Assembly: GCF_902168065.1 (NCBI RefSeq) | Contig: NZ_LR655695.1 | Span: forward strand, 1-64,000 | DNA: 64,000 nt | Origin: Mycobacterium tilburgii | GTDB lineage: Bacteria; Actinomycetota; Actinomycetes; Mycobacteriales; Mycobacteriaceae | Direction of reading: 5' to 3' | Notes under the pieces: generated by a model | What the model saw: only the letters and a program-made list of their open reading frames with translations | What the model was told of the DNA's origin: nothing | Databases searched by the model: none | Program-made: the position numbers and the translations under genes | In this document: one piece after another, positions 31,291 to 46,307 of the stretch | How the letters are laid out: each line of letters opens with the position of its first letter | How positions within the stretch are numbered: the first letter of the stretch is position 1

Positions 31291-31313
31291 AGGGCCCGAG
31301 AGGGGAAGCAAGC

Positions 31314-33518
31314 ATGAGTCGAGCCGAGAGCCAAACCGAACAAATCGCCAGGACACACCTCGCGCCGGACCCGGGTGACCTGGCCCGCCTGCTGTCGGGC
31401 ACCCACTACAATCCGCACAGTATCCTGGGTGCGCATGAGTACGGCGACCACACGGTCATCCGCGCCTACCGCCCGCATGCGCGGGAAGTGGTCGCGCTCG
31501 TTGGGGACGACGAACACCCATTGCGCCATGTCGAGTCGGGCCTGTTCGCCGTGGCGTTGCCGTTCACGAACCTGATCGACTACCGGCTCCGGGTGGATTA
31601 CGTCACCAGCGCCTTCGTCACCGCCGATCCCTACCGCTTCCTGCCCACGCTCGGCGAAATCGACCTGCACCTGTTCTCCGAGGGCCGCCATGAGCGGCTA
31701 TGGGAAGTGCTTGGCGCTCATCATCGTTCGTTCACCACCGCCGACGGCGTCGTCAAAGGCGTGTCGTTCGCGGTCTGGGCACCCAACGCCAAGGGCGTCA
31801 ACCTGATCGGCGAGTTCAACGGCTGGACTGGCAACGAGGCGCCGATGCGGGTGCTCGGCTCCAGCGGCGTGTGGGAGCTGTTTTGGCCCGGGTTCCCGGC
31901 GGACGGGCTGTACAAGTTCCGCGTGCATGGCGCCGACGACGTCGTCACCGAACGAGCGGACCCGATGGCCTTCGCCACCGAAGTGCCGCACCACACCGCA
32001 TCACGCGTGACGCAGAGTTCCTACACCTGGACCGACGGCGAGTGGATGACCCGGCGGGCGCAGCTCAATCCGGTCTTCGAGCCGATGAGCACCTACGAGG
32101 TCCATCTCGGTTCCTGGCGTCCCGGCCTCAACTATCGCCAGCTCGCTGAGGAACTGACGAATTACGTTGTCGGGCAGGGCTTCACTCACGTCGAACTGCT
32201 GCCCGTCGCCGAGCACCCATTCGCTGGGTCCTGGGGCTACCAGGTCACGTCGTACTACGCGCCGACGTCGCGATTCGGCACTCCCGACGAGTTCCGGGCG
32301 TTCGTAGATGCACTGCACCGGGCCGGCATCGGCGTCATCGTCGACTGGGTACCCGCGCACTTCCCCAAGGACGCCTGGGCGCTGGGCCGGTTCGACGGCA
32401 CCCCGCTCTACGAACACTCTGACCCCAAACGCGGCGAGCAACTCGACTGGGGCACTTATGTTTTCGACTTCGGCCGCCGCGAGGTCCGCAACTTCCTGGT
32501 GGCCAACGCGCTGTTCTGGCTCGAGGAATTCCACGTCGACGGGCTACGGGTGGACGCCGTGGCGTCGATCCTGTATCTGGATTATTCGCGCCCCGACGGC
32601 AGCTGGACACCGAACATCTACGGCGGCCGGGAAAACCTGGAAGCGGTGCAGTTCCTGCAGGAGCTGAACGCCACCGCCCACAAGGCCGCTCCGGGCATCG
32701 TCACGATCGCCGAGGAATCCACCTCGTGGCCCGGCGTGACCCGGCCGACGAACCTTGGCGGCCTGGGTTTTTCGATGAAGTGGAACATGGGCTGGATGCA
32801 CGACACGCTCGACTACATCAGCCGCGACCCGATCTACCGCAGCTACCACCACCACGAGATGACGTTCTCGATGTTGTACGCGTTCAGCGAGAACTACGTG
32901 CTGCCGATCAGCCATGACGAGGTGGTTCACGGCAAGGGCACGCTGTGGAGTCGCATGCCGGGCAACGATCATGTGAAGGCGGCCGGGCTTCGCAGCCTGC
33001 TCGCCTACCAGTGGGCCCACCCCGGCAAGCAATTGCTGTTCATGGGACAGGAATTCGGGCAGCGGGCCGAGTGGTCGGAGCAGCGCGGGCTGGACTGGTG
33101 GCAGCTCGACGAGCAGGGCTTCTCCAACGGGGTGCTGCGGTTCGTGCGCGACATCAACTCCATCTATCGCAGCCGTCTCGCGCTCTGGAGTCAGGACACC
33201 ATCCCCGACGGCTATTCTTGGATCGACGCCAACGACTCGGGTAACAACGTGCTGAGCTTCCTGCGCTATGGTACGGACGGCTCCGTGATGGCGTGCGTGT
33301 TCAATTTCGCGGGGTCCGAGCACAGCGGCTATCGACTCGGCCTGCCCAGCGCGGGCCGCTGGCGCGAGGTGCTCAACACCGACGCGACCGACTACAACGG
33401 TTCGGGGATCGGCAACCTCGGCGGGGTGGACGCCACCGAGGACCCGTGGCATGGCCGTCCCGCGTCGGCACTGTTGGTGTTGCCGCCCAATTCGGCCCTC
33501 TGGCTGGAGCCCGAGTAA
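31314..33518 (+). CDS. glgB: 1,4-alpha-glucan branching enzyme
   Basis: 734 residues from ATG 31314, preceded by GAGGGG. Introduces alpha-1,6 branches into glycogen and cell-surface glucan. N-terminal carbohydrate-binding domains ([33 protein letters not shown]) precede the GH13 barrel: [34 protein letters not shown] with the nucleophile Asp (about 414), [11 protein letters not shown] with the acid Glu (about 467) and [13 protein letters not shown]. Forms an operon with glgE (24 bases apart). Intact. Confidence 0.97.
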   Translation: MSRAESQTEQIARTHLAPDPGDLARLLSGTHYNPHSILGAHEYGDHTVIRAYRPHAREVVALVGDDEHPLRHVESGLFAVALPFTNLIDYRLRVDYVTSAFVTADPYRFLPTLGEIDLHLFSEGRHERLWEVLGAHHRSFTTADGVVKGVSFAVWAPNAKGVNLIGEFNGWTGNEAPMRVLGSSGVWELFWPGFPADGLYKFRVHGADDVVTERADPMAFATEVPHHTASRVTQSSYTWTDGEWMTRRAQLNPVFEPMSTYEVHLGSWRPGLNYRQLAEELTNYVVGQGFTHVELLPVAEHPFAGSWGYQVTSYYAPTSRFGTPDEFRAFVDALHRAGIGVIVDWVPAHFPKDAWALGRFDGTPLYEHSDPKRGEQLDWGTYVFDFGRREVRNFLVANALFWLEEFHVDGLRVDAVASILYLDYSRPDGSWTPNIYGGRENLEAVQFLQELNATAHKAAPGIVTIAEESTSWPGVTRPTNLGGLGFSMKWNMGWMHDTLDYISRDPIYRSYHHHEMTFSMLYAFSENYVLPISHDEVVHGKGTLWSRMPGNDHVKAAGLRSLLAYQWAHPGKQLLFMGQEFGQRAEWSEQRGLDWWQLDEQGFSNGVLRFVRDINSIYRSRLALWSQDTIPDGYSWIDANDSGNNVLSFLRYGTDGSVMACVFNFAGSEHSGYRLGLPSAGRWREVLNTDATDYNGSGIGNLGGVDATEDPWHGRPASALLVLPPNSALWLEPE

Positions 33519-33552
33519 ACCGACCTACCCGCGTAGCAGCACGCGGAGGCGA

Positions 33553-34458
33553 CTAGTACAACGCGTTGGCGAGGTTCCGCCGGCCGGCCACCACCTCGGG
33601 ATCGGCGGGATCGAACAACTCGAACAACTCGATCAAGCGGGTACGAGCCCTGGTGCGCTCATCGCCAGATGTGCTGCGCACCAAGGCAATCAGCCGGTCG
33701 AACGCCGCGGTCACATCCTGGCTGAGGATTTGCACGTCGGCCGCCGCGAGGGCGGCTTCGATGTCGCCGGGAGCCGCGTCCGCGACAGCCACCGCGTCGG
33801 GACGTTGCGCAGTGGCGCGGGTGAGGAAGCCGATCTGACGGATCGCGGCCTTGCCCTCGACGCTGTCCGGGTTGGTGGTCAGCCACGCCTGATAGGACTG
33901 CTTGGCCGCGTCGAAATCGCCGGCCTCGAGCTGCTGGCGGGCCTGCGCCAACTGGGGGGCGACCTCCGCGTCGTCCTCAGAACCCGTTGCGCCCTTGAGC
34001 TTTCCGGCCGTCGCTGACAGCAGCTGGTCCACCCAGCGGCGCAGCTGGTCGGCCGGCTGCACGCCTTGGAAGCTGGACAGCGGCTGGCCGGCGGCCAAGG
34101 CCACGACAGTGGGAACCGCCTCGACACCGAAAATCTGCGCCACCCTCGGCGCGACATCGGCATTCACCGTCGCCAACGACCACTTTCCACCGCCCTCGGC
34201 GGCCAGCGCGGACAACGTGTCGACCAGTTGCACGCAGGCTTCGCTGCGCGGCGACCACAAGGCAACGACGACGGGCACCTCGTCGGAGCGGATCAACACC
34301 TCCGCTTCGAAATTGGCCTCGTTGACCTCTGTGGTGCCCGGCCCCGCCGCTCCCGGGGAGCCGCCGGTCGGGGAGCTCTGCTGAACACGTTGCTTAAGAC
34401 CGGACAGGTCGACCGCTCCAGCCAGCGCGGGACCAATCGAAGATCTTGGACGCGTCAC
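33553..34458 (-). CDS. Thioredoxin-like/TPR co-chaperone (Rv1324, YbbN type)
   Basis: 301 residues from GTG 34458 (VTRPRSSIGPALAGAVDLSG). The N-terminal half is a thioredoxin fold lacking the CxxC pair (WSPRSEACVQL), with FGVEAVPTVVALAAGQP carrying the cis-Pro; the C-terminal half is TPR-like (QARQQLEAGDFDAAKQSYQ ... RLIELFELFDPADPEVV). YbbN/CnoX-type proteins hold oxidised or unfolded clients for chaperones; the mycobacterial role is not proven. Upstream codons to 34602 lack homology and are rejected. Convergent with glgB. Confidence 0.92.
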   Translation of the reverse strand: MTRPRSSIGPALAGAVDLSGLKQRVQQSSPTGGSPGAAGPGTTEVNEANFEAEVLIRSDEVPVVVALWSPRSEACVQLVDTLSALAAEGGGKWSLATVNADVAPRVAQIFGVEAVPTVVALAAGQPLSSFQGVQPADQLRRWVDQLLSATAGKLKGATGSEDDAEVAPQLAQARQQLEAGDFDAAKQSYQAWLTTNPDSVEGKAAIRQIGFLTRATAQRPDAVAVADAAPGDIEAALAAADVQILSQDVTAAFDRLIALVRSTSGDERTRARTRLIELFELFDPADPEVVAGRRNLANALY

Positions 34459-34633
34459 GCCGACAAGTCTGTCATGCGCGGCAACCGGGGAGCCACCCCG
34501 CTCCGGGCATTGCCGGAACCGGAAATGGGCCTCCGGAGGAGACAGCAGGAGGCGTTGCCGACTCATGAGAGCAAAATCACAGCGGACCCCCCTAGACCCC
34601 ATTCCAGCAACGCTGACCGGTGGTCAGAATCGG

Positions 34634-35827
34634 TTACCCGGCACGCAGGATCAGGGCGTCGCCCTGGCCGCCGGCACCGCACAGCGCCGCTACTCCGTAA
34701 CCCTTGCCGCGGCGCGCCAGTTCCAGGGCCACGTGCATCGTGATCCGAGCCCCCGACATGCCGATCGGGTGACCGACCGCGATGGCGCCGCCGTTGACGT
34801 TGACGATGCCCGAGTCGACACCGAGTGCGCGTGTGGAGGCCAGCGCCACCGCCGCGAACGCCTCGTTGATCTCGACGACGTCGAGCTGATCAACCGAGAT
34901 GCCCTCCCGACCGAGGGCCTTCTTGATCGCGTTGGCCGGCTGCGACTGCAGGGTCGAATCCGGCCCCGCGACAACACCGTGCGCACCGATTTCGGCGAGC
35001 CAGGACAAACCCAGCTCCTGCGCCTTGGCCTTGTGCATCACTACGACCGCAGCGGCCCCGTCGGAGATTTGCGATGCGGAACCGGCGGTGATGGTGCCGT
35101 CCTTGCGGAACGCGGGTTTGAGACCGCCCAATGATTCGGGGGTGGTGTTTGCCCGGATGCCCTCGTCCTCGCAGAACTGCAACGGATCACCTTTGCGCTG
35201 CGGGATATTCACCGGCACCACCTCGTCGGTGAAGACACCGTCCTTCCACGCCGCGGCGGCCTTTTGATGCGACGCGGCGGCATATTCGTCTTGCTCCTGT
35301 CGGGTGAACTTGTCGACGTCGTTGCGTTGTTCGGTCAGGGCGCCCATCGGTTGGTCGGTGAACACGTCGTGTAGGCCGTCGTAGACCATGTGGTCGAGCA
35401 CCGTCACGTCCCCGTATTTGTAGCCGGCCCGGCTGCCCATCAGCAGGTGGGGCGCCTTCGTCATGGACTCCTGACCGCCGGCCACCACGACGTCGAACTC
35501 GCCCGCCCGGATCAGCTGGTCAGCGAGAGCGATCGCGTCGATGCCGGACAGGCACATCTTATTGATGGACAAGGCCGGAACATCCCAGCCGATGCCGGCC
35601 GCGACCGCCGACTGGCGGGCGGGCATCTGACCCGCGCCGGCGGTCAGCACCTGGCCCATGATCACGTACTCGACCAACGACCCGGGCGCCTCGACATTAG
35701 GGAAGGCCTTTTCCAGGGCGCCCTTGATGGCGATACCGCCCAGATCGGTGGCGCTGAAGCCCTTCAGCGAACCCATTAGCTTGCCTATCGGTGTCCGGGC
35801 TCCGGCAACGATTACCGATGTCGTCAT
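34634..35827 (-). CDS. fadA4: Acetyl-CoA acetyltransferase FadA4
   Basis: 397-residue thiolase. Condenses or cleaves acetoacetyl-CoA. The acylated Cys lies in [15 protein letters not shown] (about 93), the catalytic His in [14 protein letters not shown] (about 354) and the second Cys in [12 protein letters not shown] (about 384). Divergent from the methylmalonyl-CoA epimerase gene 81 bp away, as in M. tuberculosis Rv1322A-Rv1323. Intact, in contrast to its divergent neighbour. Confidence 0.96.
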   Translation of the reverse strand: MTTSVIVAGARTPIGKLMGSLKGFSATDLGGIAIKGALEKAFPNVEAPGSLVEYVIMGQVLTAGAGQMPARQSAVAAGIGWDVPALSINKMCLSGIDAIALADQLIRAGEFDVVVAGGQESMTKAPHLLMGSRAGYKYGDVTVLDHMVYDGLHDVFTDQPMGALTEQRNDVDKFTRQEQDEYAAASHQKAAAAWKDGVFTDEVVPVNIPQRKGDPLQFCEDEGIRANTTPESLGGLKPAFRKDGTITAGSASQISDGAAAVVVMHKAKAQELGLSWLAEIGAHGVVAGPDSTLQSQPANAIKKALGREGISVDQLDVVEINEAFAAVALASTRALGVDSGIVNVNGGAIAVGHPIGMSGARITMHVALELARRGKGYGVAALCGAGGQGDALILRAG

Positions 35828-35908
35828 AACAACCTCCTAGCGACGGGTGGACGGCTGTTGCGGCCTCCCCGGGAAGCGCGATCTTTGCCGTCAGGTTACC
35901 GTTATGTG

Positions 35909-36371
35909 ATGACGACCGATCAAGTTGACGCCCGTCAGATCCTGGCCACCTCGCTAATGACTGCGGTCGATCACGTCGGCATCGCCTTCGCCGACCTCGA
36001 TGCGGCCATCGCCTGGTATCACGACACGCTGGGCATGGTTCTGGTGCACGAAGAGATCAACGAGGACCAGGGAATCCGCGAAGCCATGATCGCCGTGCAG
36101 GACGGCGAGCCGGGCACCGCGCAGATCCAGTTGATGGCGCCAATCGACGAATCATCGGCAATCGCGAAGTTCCTGGACAAGCGCGGCCCGGGCATCCAGC
36201 AGATGGCGGTTCGGGTCAGCGATCTGGACGCCCTTTGCGAGCAGCTGCGCGAGAAGGGCATTCGGCTGGTCTACGAGGCGCCGCGGCGCGGCACAGCGAA
36301 CTCCCGGATCAACTTCACCCCCCAAGGACGCCGGCGGCGTGCTGATGGAGCTGGTCGAGCCGGCCCTCTAG
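35909..36371 (+). pseudogene. mce: Methylmalonyl-CoA epimerase, 3' frameshift at a C-run
   Basis: Start ATG 35909 (MTTDQVDARQILATS), a vicinal-oxygen-chelate protein that interconverts the two methylmalonyl-CoA epimers. MTAVDHVGIAFADLDAAIAW with the first His ligand and QIQLMAPIDESSAIAKF are intact. At 36318-36323 a run of six C shifts the frame: the expected ending KDAGGVLMELVEPAL is readable one frame over, to TAG 36369-36371, while the natural frame runs on for more than 100 unrelated residues. The last metal-ligand Glu (in MELVE) is thereby lost. A homopolymer error in the assembly cannot be excluded for this one. Confidence 0.75.
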
Positions 36372-36382
36372 CCGCTCACCGA

Positions 36383-36690
36383 TCACGACCACTTTCTGGT
36401 CGGGCCACGGTTTGCCCGATTCGCCCAGCACGGCGTATGCCAGTGCCGACGGCCGGCTTCCCTAGTTTGCGAAGCACCCCCGGCCGAGTCTGCCGGCCAC
36501 ACCACAAGATGCGCAGTGCCGGAACGGATTTCGTGGTCACATCCGGTACAGCGATAAGTTTTGACGGCATGCCGCCGCGAACGGGGCGCACTTCGTACTC
36601 GTGCCGGTCGGGCCCCATCTCCACCCGTTGCAGTACCGGCGACAGCGCGGGCGGTTGCTGCTGGCGGGGCGGTGTGCGACGCCGAGCCAT
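36383..36690 (-). pseudogene. Rv1322 homologue, zinc-ribbon-like protein, frameshifted
   Basis: Starts MARRRTPPRQQQPPAL and PDRHEYEVRPVRGG; a one-base indel near 36575 displaces the rest, which reads KTYRCTGCDHEIRSGTAHLV, VWPADSAGG, and RRHWHTPCWANRANR one frame over to TGA 36385-36383. The CxxC and HxxxCW spacing suggests a small zinc-binding domain. Function is unknown in M. tuberculosis. Convergent with the epimerase gene. Confidence 0.75.
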
Positions 36691-36712
36691 GCGACGAGTT
36701 TAGTCCGGCGCG

Positions 36713-37393
36713 TCAGAACAGCCGGTACTCATCGTTGTCCATTCCCCGCATCTTGTCGTAATCCAATGTCAGACAACGTATTCCGCGGTCGGTGGCTAAA
36801 GTTCGCGCCTGAGGTTTAATCTGCTGCGCCGCGAACACGCCTTTGACCGGGGCCAGGACGCTGTCGCGATTCAACAATTCCAGGTACCGGGTGAGTTGCT
36901 CCACCCCGTCGATCTCGCCGCGCCGCTTGATCTCGACCGCAACCGAATTGCCCAATTCGTCGCGGCACAACAGATCGACCGGACCGATCGCCGTCATGTA
37001 CTCGCGCCGCACCAGCGTGTAGCTCTCACCCAACAAGTGGATATGTTCGGCGAGCAACGCCTGCAGGTGTGCCTCGACACCGTCCTTGACCAGCCCGGGG
37101 TCGACACCGAGTTCGTGGCTGGAGTCGTGCTCGATCTTCTCGACCGCGATGCGCAGTTGTTCGCCCGCCTTGTTCTCGACGACCCACACCGGCGTCTCGC
37201 CGCTGAGTTTCTCGGTCAGCCAGCAGGGTGGGCTCATCCAGTTCAGCGGTTTGTAGGCGTGGTCGTCGGCGTGCACGCTGACCGATTCGTCGGCCTTGAA
37301 CAGCAGCAGCCTGCGTGCCGACGGCAGATGCGCTGTGAGGCGACCAACGTAGTCGACGGTGCACTGAGCAATCACTAAACGCACCCGACTCAC
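36713..37393 (-). CDS. nucS: Mismatch endonuclease NucS/EndoMS
   Basis: 226 residues from GTG 37393. NucS is the actinobacterial and archaeal enzyme that cuts mismatched DNA in place of MutS/MutL. N-terminal DNA-binding half ([30 protein letters not shown]) and C-terminal RecB-like nuclease with [23 protein letters not shown] (catalytic Asp, Glu, Lys) and [15 protein letters not shown]. Full length and clean. Its survival beside dead alkA and dinG matters for the mutation rate of the organism. Divergent from the cyclase remnant, 8 bp apart. Confidence 0.96.
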   Translation of the reverse strand: MSRVRLVIAQCTVDYVGRLTAHLPSARRLLLFKADESVSVHADDHAYKPLNWMSPPCWLTEKLSGETPVWVVENKAGEQLRIAVEKIEHDSSHELGVDPGLVKDGVEAHLQALLAEHIHLLGESYTLVRREYMTAIGPVDLLCRDELGNSVAVEIKRRGEIDGVEQLTRYLELLNRDSVLAPVKGVFAAQQIKPQARTLATDRGIRCLTLDYDKMRGMDNDEYRLF

Positions 37394-37401
37394 CTTAGAG
37401 C

Positions 37402-38273
37402 GTGGCCGACAAATTAGGCATGTCGGAGAAAACGACGGCGTCGGCCAACAAGTGGACGTCGGCCAACAAGTGGACGTCGGCCAACAAGACTTTGGCCCAA
37501 CGTTTGGGCCGGATGCTCGAGGCGGTAACTCGGCAGAGCGGCCGGCTGCCGGAGACGCCGGCGTACGGCTCGTTTTTGCTGGGCCGGGTCACCAAGAGCC
37601 AGGCCCGTCGCCGGGTGCGGATCCAGACCATCCTCACCGTGTTCATCCTCGCGGCGAACCTGATCGGGATCGGTGTCGCGGTGCTGTTGCTGGCCGTCGC
37701 GTTGCCCTCGCCCAGCGTCTTCAGCGACGCGCCGGGGGGGTGGATCACGTTTGCCGTCGCGCCGGCGTACATCGCGGTCGCGCTGGCGCTGGGCACCTAC
37801 TGGATCACGCGCCGGACCGTGACCGCACTGCGGTGGGCGATCGAAGAGCGCGAGCCCACCCTCGACGACGAACGCAACACCTTCCTGGTACCGTTCTGGC
37901 TCGCCATCGGGATGCTGGTGCTCTGGGGAGTGGGAACGACGCTGTTGACGATCCTCTATGGGCTGGTCAACACGCTGTTCATACCGATCGTGGGCTTCTC
38001 GGTCAGCATCTGCGGCATCCTGGTGGCCACCGCGTGCTACCTGTTCACCGAGTTTGCTGCGTGACGCTGATCTTTGGCTTCGTGCTGATGTGGATCCTGT
38101 CCTGGCTGACCGCGACCCCGGTGCAGGGTGGTGCGGGCGGCGCTCAAATGCGTCGAGCAGGAGGCCTGCGCGGCGACCTGGTGGTGTTCGACGGCACCGA
38201 GTTGGGCGAACTGCAGCGTGGCTTCAACGCGATGGTCGACGGCCTGCGGGAGCGCGAACGCGTCCGAGAATGA
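37402..38273 (+). pseudogene. Membrane adenylate cyclase (Rv1318c-Rv1320c type), catalytic domain lost
   Basis: GTG 37402 opens a 220-residue intact N-terminal half: SANKWT repeats, [16 protein letters not shown] and six-helix membrane segments to ACYLLF-like ending CYLFTEFAA. There the gene is deleted and shifted (about 60 residues missing), resuming LIFGFVLMWILSWLTATPV and, after two more shifts, the HAMP piece GDLVVFDGTELGELQRGFN ... RERERVRE. The class III cyclase domain that should follow is gone or unrecognisable. M. tuberculosis has three such cyclases in tandem here; this genome keeps only this remnant. Confidence 0.82.
37438..37491. repeat. 18-bp tandem repeat encoding SANKWT
   Basis: The unit GTCGGCCAACAAGTGGAC occurs twice exactly and a third time partially (GTCGGCCAACAAGAC), giving [17 protein letters not shown] near the cyclase N-terminus. 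In-frame slippage expansion is the simplest explanation. Confidence 0.9.
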
Positions 38274-38279
38274 TCTGGA

Positions 38280-38854
38280 ATTCGGCGCGACCGTTGTCCC
38301 GTGCCGCGCGAGACTTGGTCGCTTCGGCCATGTCAGTCCGCGACCGCGGCAAGTGGGCGCCGACCCCTAACCGCCCCGCACGAGGATGTGGCGGCGGCTC
38401 TCGAGCAGCTGACGGAATCGCTTGGCGTCGATGGGCATTCGTTGCGGGTCGCAAGCAGCGATCGGCCCGCGCAGCCACACTACCTGCCGGATAGGGCAAT
38501 CCGCCCGCATCCCCTGCTGGAATCTGCTGCGTCTCATGACCATCTGCACCTGGCCGGCGGCTCGATCAGTCGGGCGCTCAGCGAAGAACACCCGATCGTC
38601 GGTGCAAAACGTCCCGGGCCCAAGGCCGCGGCCATGTTCGAGCCGGGCAATCGTCGGATCGGCTGGGTGCCTGGGAGTCGAAGCGGTGCGGGTCGCCGAC
38701 GCGATAAGTCTGGCAGCGGCCGTCAAATCCGCCTCCGCCAAACCGGGGCCTGCGACTCAATCCACGCCGTTTTCTGACGGCACGAGCCCCGACTCGCCAC
38801 GGTCATGTCGCATTTCCGCCAGTCTTGTCGGGGATCAGGTGTAACTGTGGAGGC
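38280..38854. other. Unassigned stretch between cyclase remnant and alkA
   Basis: This is where the cyclase catalytic domain would lie. Plus-strand fragments such as HEDVAAALEQLTESLG near 38370 faintly resemble the NRxxxHEDAALAA region of mycobacterial cyclases. A 124-codon minus-strand frame (38741-38367) has no family I recognise. I see no convincing gene, promoter or repeat here. Confidence 0.4.
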
Positions 38855-40340
38855 GTGCACGACGACTTCGAACGCTGCTACCGGGCGTCCAATCCAAGGA
38901 CGCCCGGTTCGACGGCTGGTTCGTCACCGCGGTCCTGACCACCGGGATCTACTGCCAGCCCAGCTGCCCCGTGCACCCGCCGTTCGCGCGCAACGTACGG
39001 TTTTACCCGACCGCGGCGGCCGCGCAACGCGCCGGCTTCCGGGCCTGCAAACGGTGTCGACCCGACGCGTCGCCGAGGTCGCCCGAGTGGAATGTGCGCG
39101 GCGACGTCGTCGCGCGAGTCATGCGGCTCATCGCCGACGGCACAGTGGACCGCGACGGGGTGAGCGGATTGGCAGCCCACCTCGGGTACGCCACCCGGCA
39201 GCTGGAGCGGCTGTTGCAGGCCGAGGTCGGGGCCGGGCCGCTCGCACTGGCCCGAGCCCAACGGAGCCAGACGGCCCGGCTGCTGATCGAGACGACCGAC
39301 CTTGCCGTTCTGTGATGTCGCCTTCGCCGCCGGGTTCTCCAGCATTCGCCAATTCAACGACACCGTGCGCCTGGTATTCGAAAACACCCCCACCGAGTTG
39401 CGCCGCCGAGCAGCGTTCCGATCCGGGTCACCCACGAGTTCGCCTGGGACGGTGAGCCTTCGGCTGCCCGTACGGAGACCGTTCGCGTACGAGGGGGTCT
39501 TCGGCCACCTGGCGGCCGGCGCGGCACCCGGATGCGAGGGAGGTCCGCGACGGGGCCTATCGGCGCAGCCTTCGGCTTCCCAGCGGCAATGCGTTGGTCG
39601 CGTTGACCCCGGCCGGTCGACCACGTCCGCTGCATGCTCGTACTCGACGGCTTTCGCGATCTCACCACCGCGATCGCGCGGTGTCGCCGGCTGCTCGATC
39701 TCGACGCAGATCCCGAGGCGACTGTCAATGCGCTCAGCCGCGACCCGCTGCTGGAGCCCGTGGTGGTCAAGACCCCTGTGCAACGCATCCCTCGCACGGT
39801 CGACGAGGCCGAATTGGCCGTGCGCGCGGTGCTGGGCCAGCAGGTGTCGACGAAGGCCGCACGCACCCACGTCGGTCGACTGGTGAGGGCGTATGGACAA
39901 CCGATCGCCGATCCCGAAGGTGCACTGACGCATACCTTTCCCGTCGTCGAGCAGCTGGCCGAGATCGATCCCGTCCACTTGGCGGTGCCCAAGGCGCAGC
40001 GGACCCTGAGCTCGCTGATCGAGGGGCTCATCGACAGCAGCGTGGTGCTGGACGTCGGCAGCGATTGGGGCCGGGCCCGGTGCCAACTGCTGACGTTGCC
40101 GGGCGTCGGCCCGTGGACCGCCGAGGTCATCGCGATGCGTGGGGCTTGGTGATCCGAACGCCTTCCCGGCCAGCTGGGATTGCAACTGGCCGCCCAAGGG
40201 TTGAGCTTGCCGGCGAATCAGCGGAAACTGATGGAATACAGCGCAAATTGGCGGCCCTGGCGCGCGTATGCCACCACAGCACCTGTGGACCACCCGTCAA
40301 GCATCCGGTAAACCACTGGCCGCCACAGGAGGTCGCATGA
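38855..40340 (+). pseudogene. alkA: AlkA/AdaA fused alkylation-repair protein, multiply frameshifted
   Basis: GTG 38855 with TGGAGG upstream. The family is a fusion of the Ada methylphosphotriester zinc domain, an AraC helix-turn-helix and an AlkA 3-methyladenine glycosylase (about 496 residues). Pieces: [11 protein letters not shown], shift, [52 protein letters not shown], a stop and shift near 39310, VAFAAGFSSIRQFNDTVR, shifts near 39410, 39530 and 39620, then VRAVLGQQVSTKAARTHVGR and LTLPGVGPWTAEVIAMRG (helix-hairpin-helix with catalytic Asp region), a stop at 40150, and the tail HPVNHWPPQEVA. TGA 40338-40340 overlaps the ogt ATG. Confidence 0.9.
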
Positions 40341-40828
40341 TCCAGTACCGCACCGTCGACAGCCCGATCGGCCTGCTGACCCTGGCCGGCTACGACGACG
40401 TCTTGACGAACCTTCGAATGGTTGATCAGACCTACGAACCCAGCCGGGCCGATTGGTCACAGGACCCGAAGGCATTCGAGAAGGCCGCCGATCAGCTCAC
40501 GGCATATTTCGCCGGCGAATTAACGCATTTCGACGTCGAACTCGATTTGCGCGGCACCGAATTTCAGCGGCGAGTGTGGCATGCGCTGCTCACCATTCCG
40601 TACGGGGAAACCCGCTCCTATGGCGAGATCGCCGCGCAGATCGGCGCACCCGGCGCCACTCGGGCGGTGGGATTGGCCAACGGACACAATCCGATCGCGA
40701 TTGTCGTTCCGTGTCATCGGGTCATCGGCGCGAATGGCAGCCTTACCGGATTCGGTGGTGGCCTCGGCCGAAAGCGGACGCTGCTGGAATTGGAAAAACA
40801 GCGCCAAAATTTGACTCTTTTCGATTAA
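40337..40828 (+). CDS. ogt: Methylated-DNA-protein cysteine methyltransferase
   Basis: 163 residues from ATG 40337, overlapping the alkA stop (ATGA). Transfers methyl groups from O6-methylguanine to its own Cys. The active site is VVPCHRVIGANG; GTEFQRRVWHALLTIPYGET and RAVGLANGHNP are the usual DNA-binding and Asn-hinge blocks. Translational coupling to the dead alkA may reduce its expression. Intact. Confidence 0.96.
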   Translation: MIQYRTVDSPIGLLTLAGYDDVLTNLRMVDQTYEPSRADWSQDPKAFEKAADQLTAYFAGELTHFDVELDLRGTEFQRRVWHALLTIPYGETRSYGEIAAQIGAPGATRAVGLANGHNPIAIVVPCHRVIGANGSLTGFGGGLGRKRTLLELEKQRQNLTLFD

Positions 40829-40831
40829 CCG

Positions 40832-40873
40832 AGAATGCAAAAACACCCCCCTTGCAGGGGATGTTTTTGCATA
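40832..40873. terminator. Bidirectional hairpin terminator between ogt and rrn
   Basis: ATGCAAAAACACCCC (left arm) and GGGGATGTTTTTGCAT (right arm) form a nearly perfect stem around CCTTGCA, with A-runs and T-runs placed to work in both directions. It separates the rightward ogt gene from the 3' end of the leftward rrn operon. Confidence 0.85.
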
Positions 40874-40874
40874 T

Positions 40875-40989
40875 GTTTCGGCGGTGTCCTACTTTTCCAC
40901 CCGAAGGGCAGTATCATTGGCGCTGACAGGCTTAGCTTCCGGGTTCGGAATGGGACCGGGCGTTTCCCTGTCGCTGTGGCCGCCGTAAC
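40875..40989 (-). rRNA. rrf: 5S ribosomal RNA
   Basis: About 115 nt, from GTTACGGCGGCCACAGCG (minus strand, near 40989) to GGACACCGCCGAA near 40876; terminal complementarity GGCGGC/GCCGCC and the conserved CCATTCCGAACCCGGAAGC loop are present. Last gene of the rrn operon. Ends estimated to within a few bases. Confidence 0.95.
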
Positions 40990-41069
40990 TCTGATATACG
41001 GAACACTATATTCATTAGTTGTTCTGGTGGGGGATGTGATATACTGCGCGACAATCAAGACAATCAAGT

Positions 41070-45991
<4,922 letters not shown>

Positions 45992-46230
45992 CCCTCCTCG
46001 ATAAAACTGAGGTGATTTTCGAATCAGAGATAACCTGACCTACTAAAATAAAAACACCACCAATTAACTGGTATCAAAACAATTAACTGGCATCAAAAAT
46101 GACCATACCCACACACGGGGAGTGTTAAAAGTATGGCCAAACAACAACAAACAAAAACACCAAACACACTATTGAGTTCTCAACCAACACTCTATAGCTT
46201 GTTTTCACCCTCTTAGGAAGTAACCGTGCT
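45992..46230 (-). promoter_or_regulatory. rrn leader with boxA-type antitermination region
   Basis: Non-coding leader between the promoter and 16S. It contains TTGAGAACTCAATAGTGTGTTTGG (46156-46180, the mycobacterial boxA/CL2-like block), a hairpin CCATAC...GTATGG (46103-46136) probably involved in RNase III processing, and a direct repeat AATTAACTGGYATCAAAA (46062-46079 and 46081-46098). No protein gene. Confidence 0.75.
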
Positions 46231-46260
46231 AGTCTAATACAAATCCGGCGGAGTCGTCAA
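46231..46260 (-). promoter_or_regulatory. Proximal rrn promoter
   Basis: -35 TTGACG (46260-46255) and -10 TAGACT (46236-46231) with an 18-base spacer containing CCGGATTTGTATT, the conserved mycobacterial rrn promoter core, directed toward 16S. Confidence 0.88.
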
Positions 46261-46307
46261 CCCTCAGTTTTTGCGATCGAGGTGATCGCTGCGAGGACAG
46301 CCGTGTC

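Noticed and set aside
40832..40873. Palindrome as an attachment or operator site
   Set aside because: Stem, loop and flanking A/T-runs between convergent transcription units fit a bidirectional terminator.
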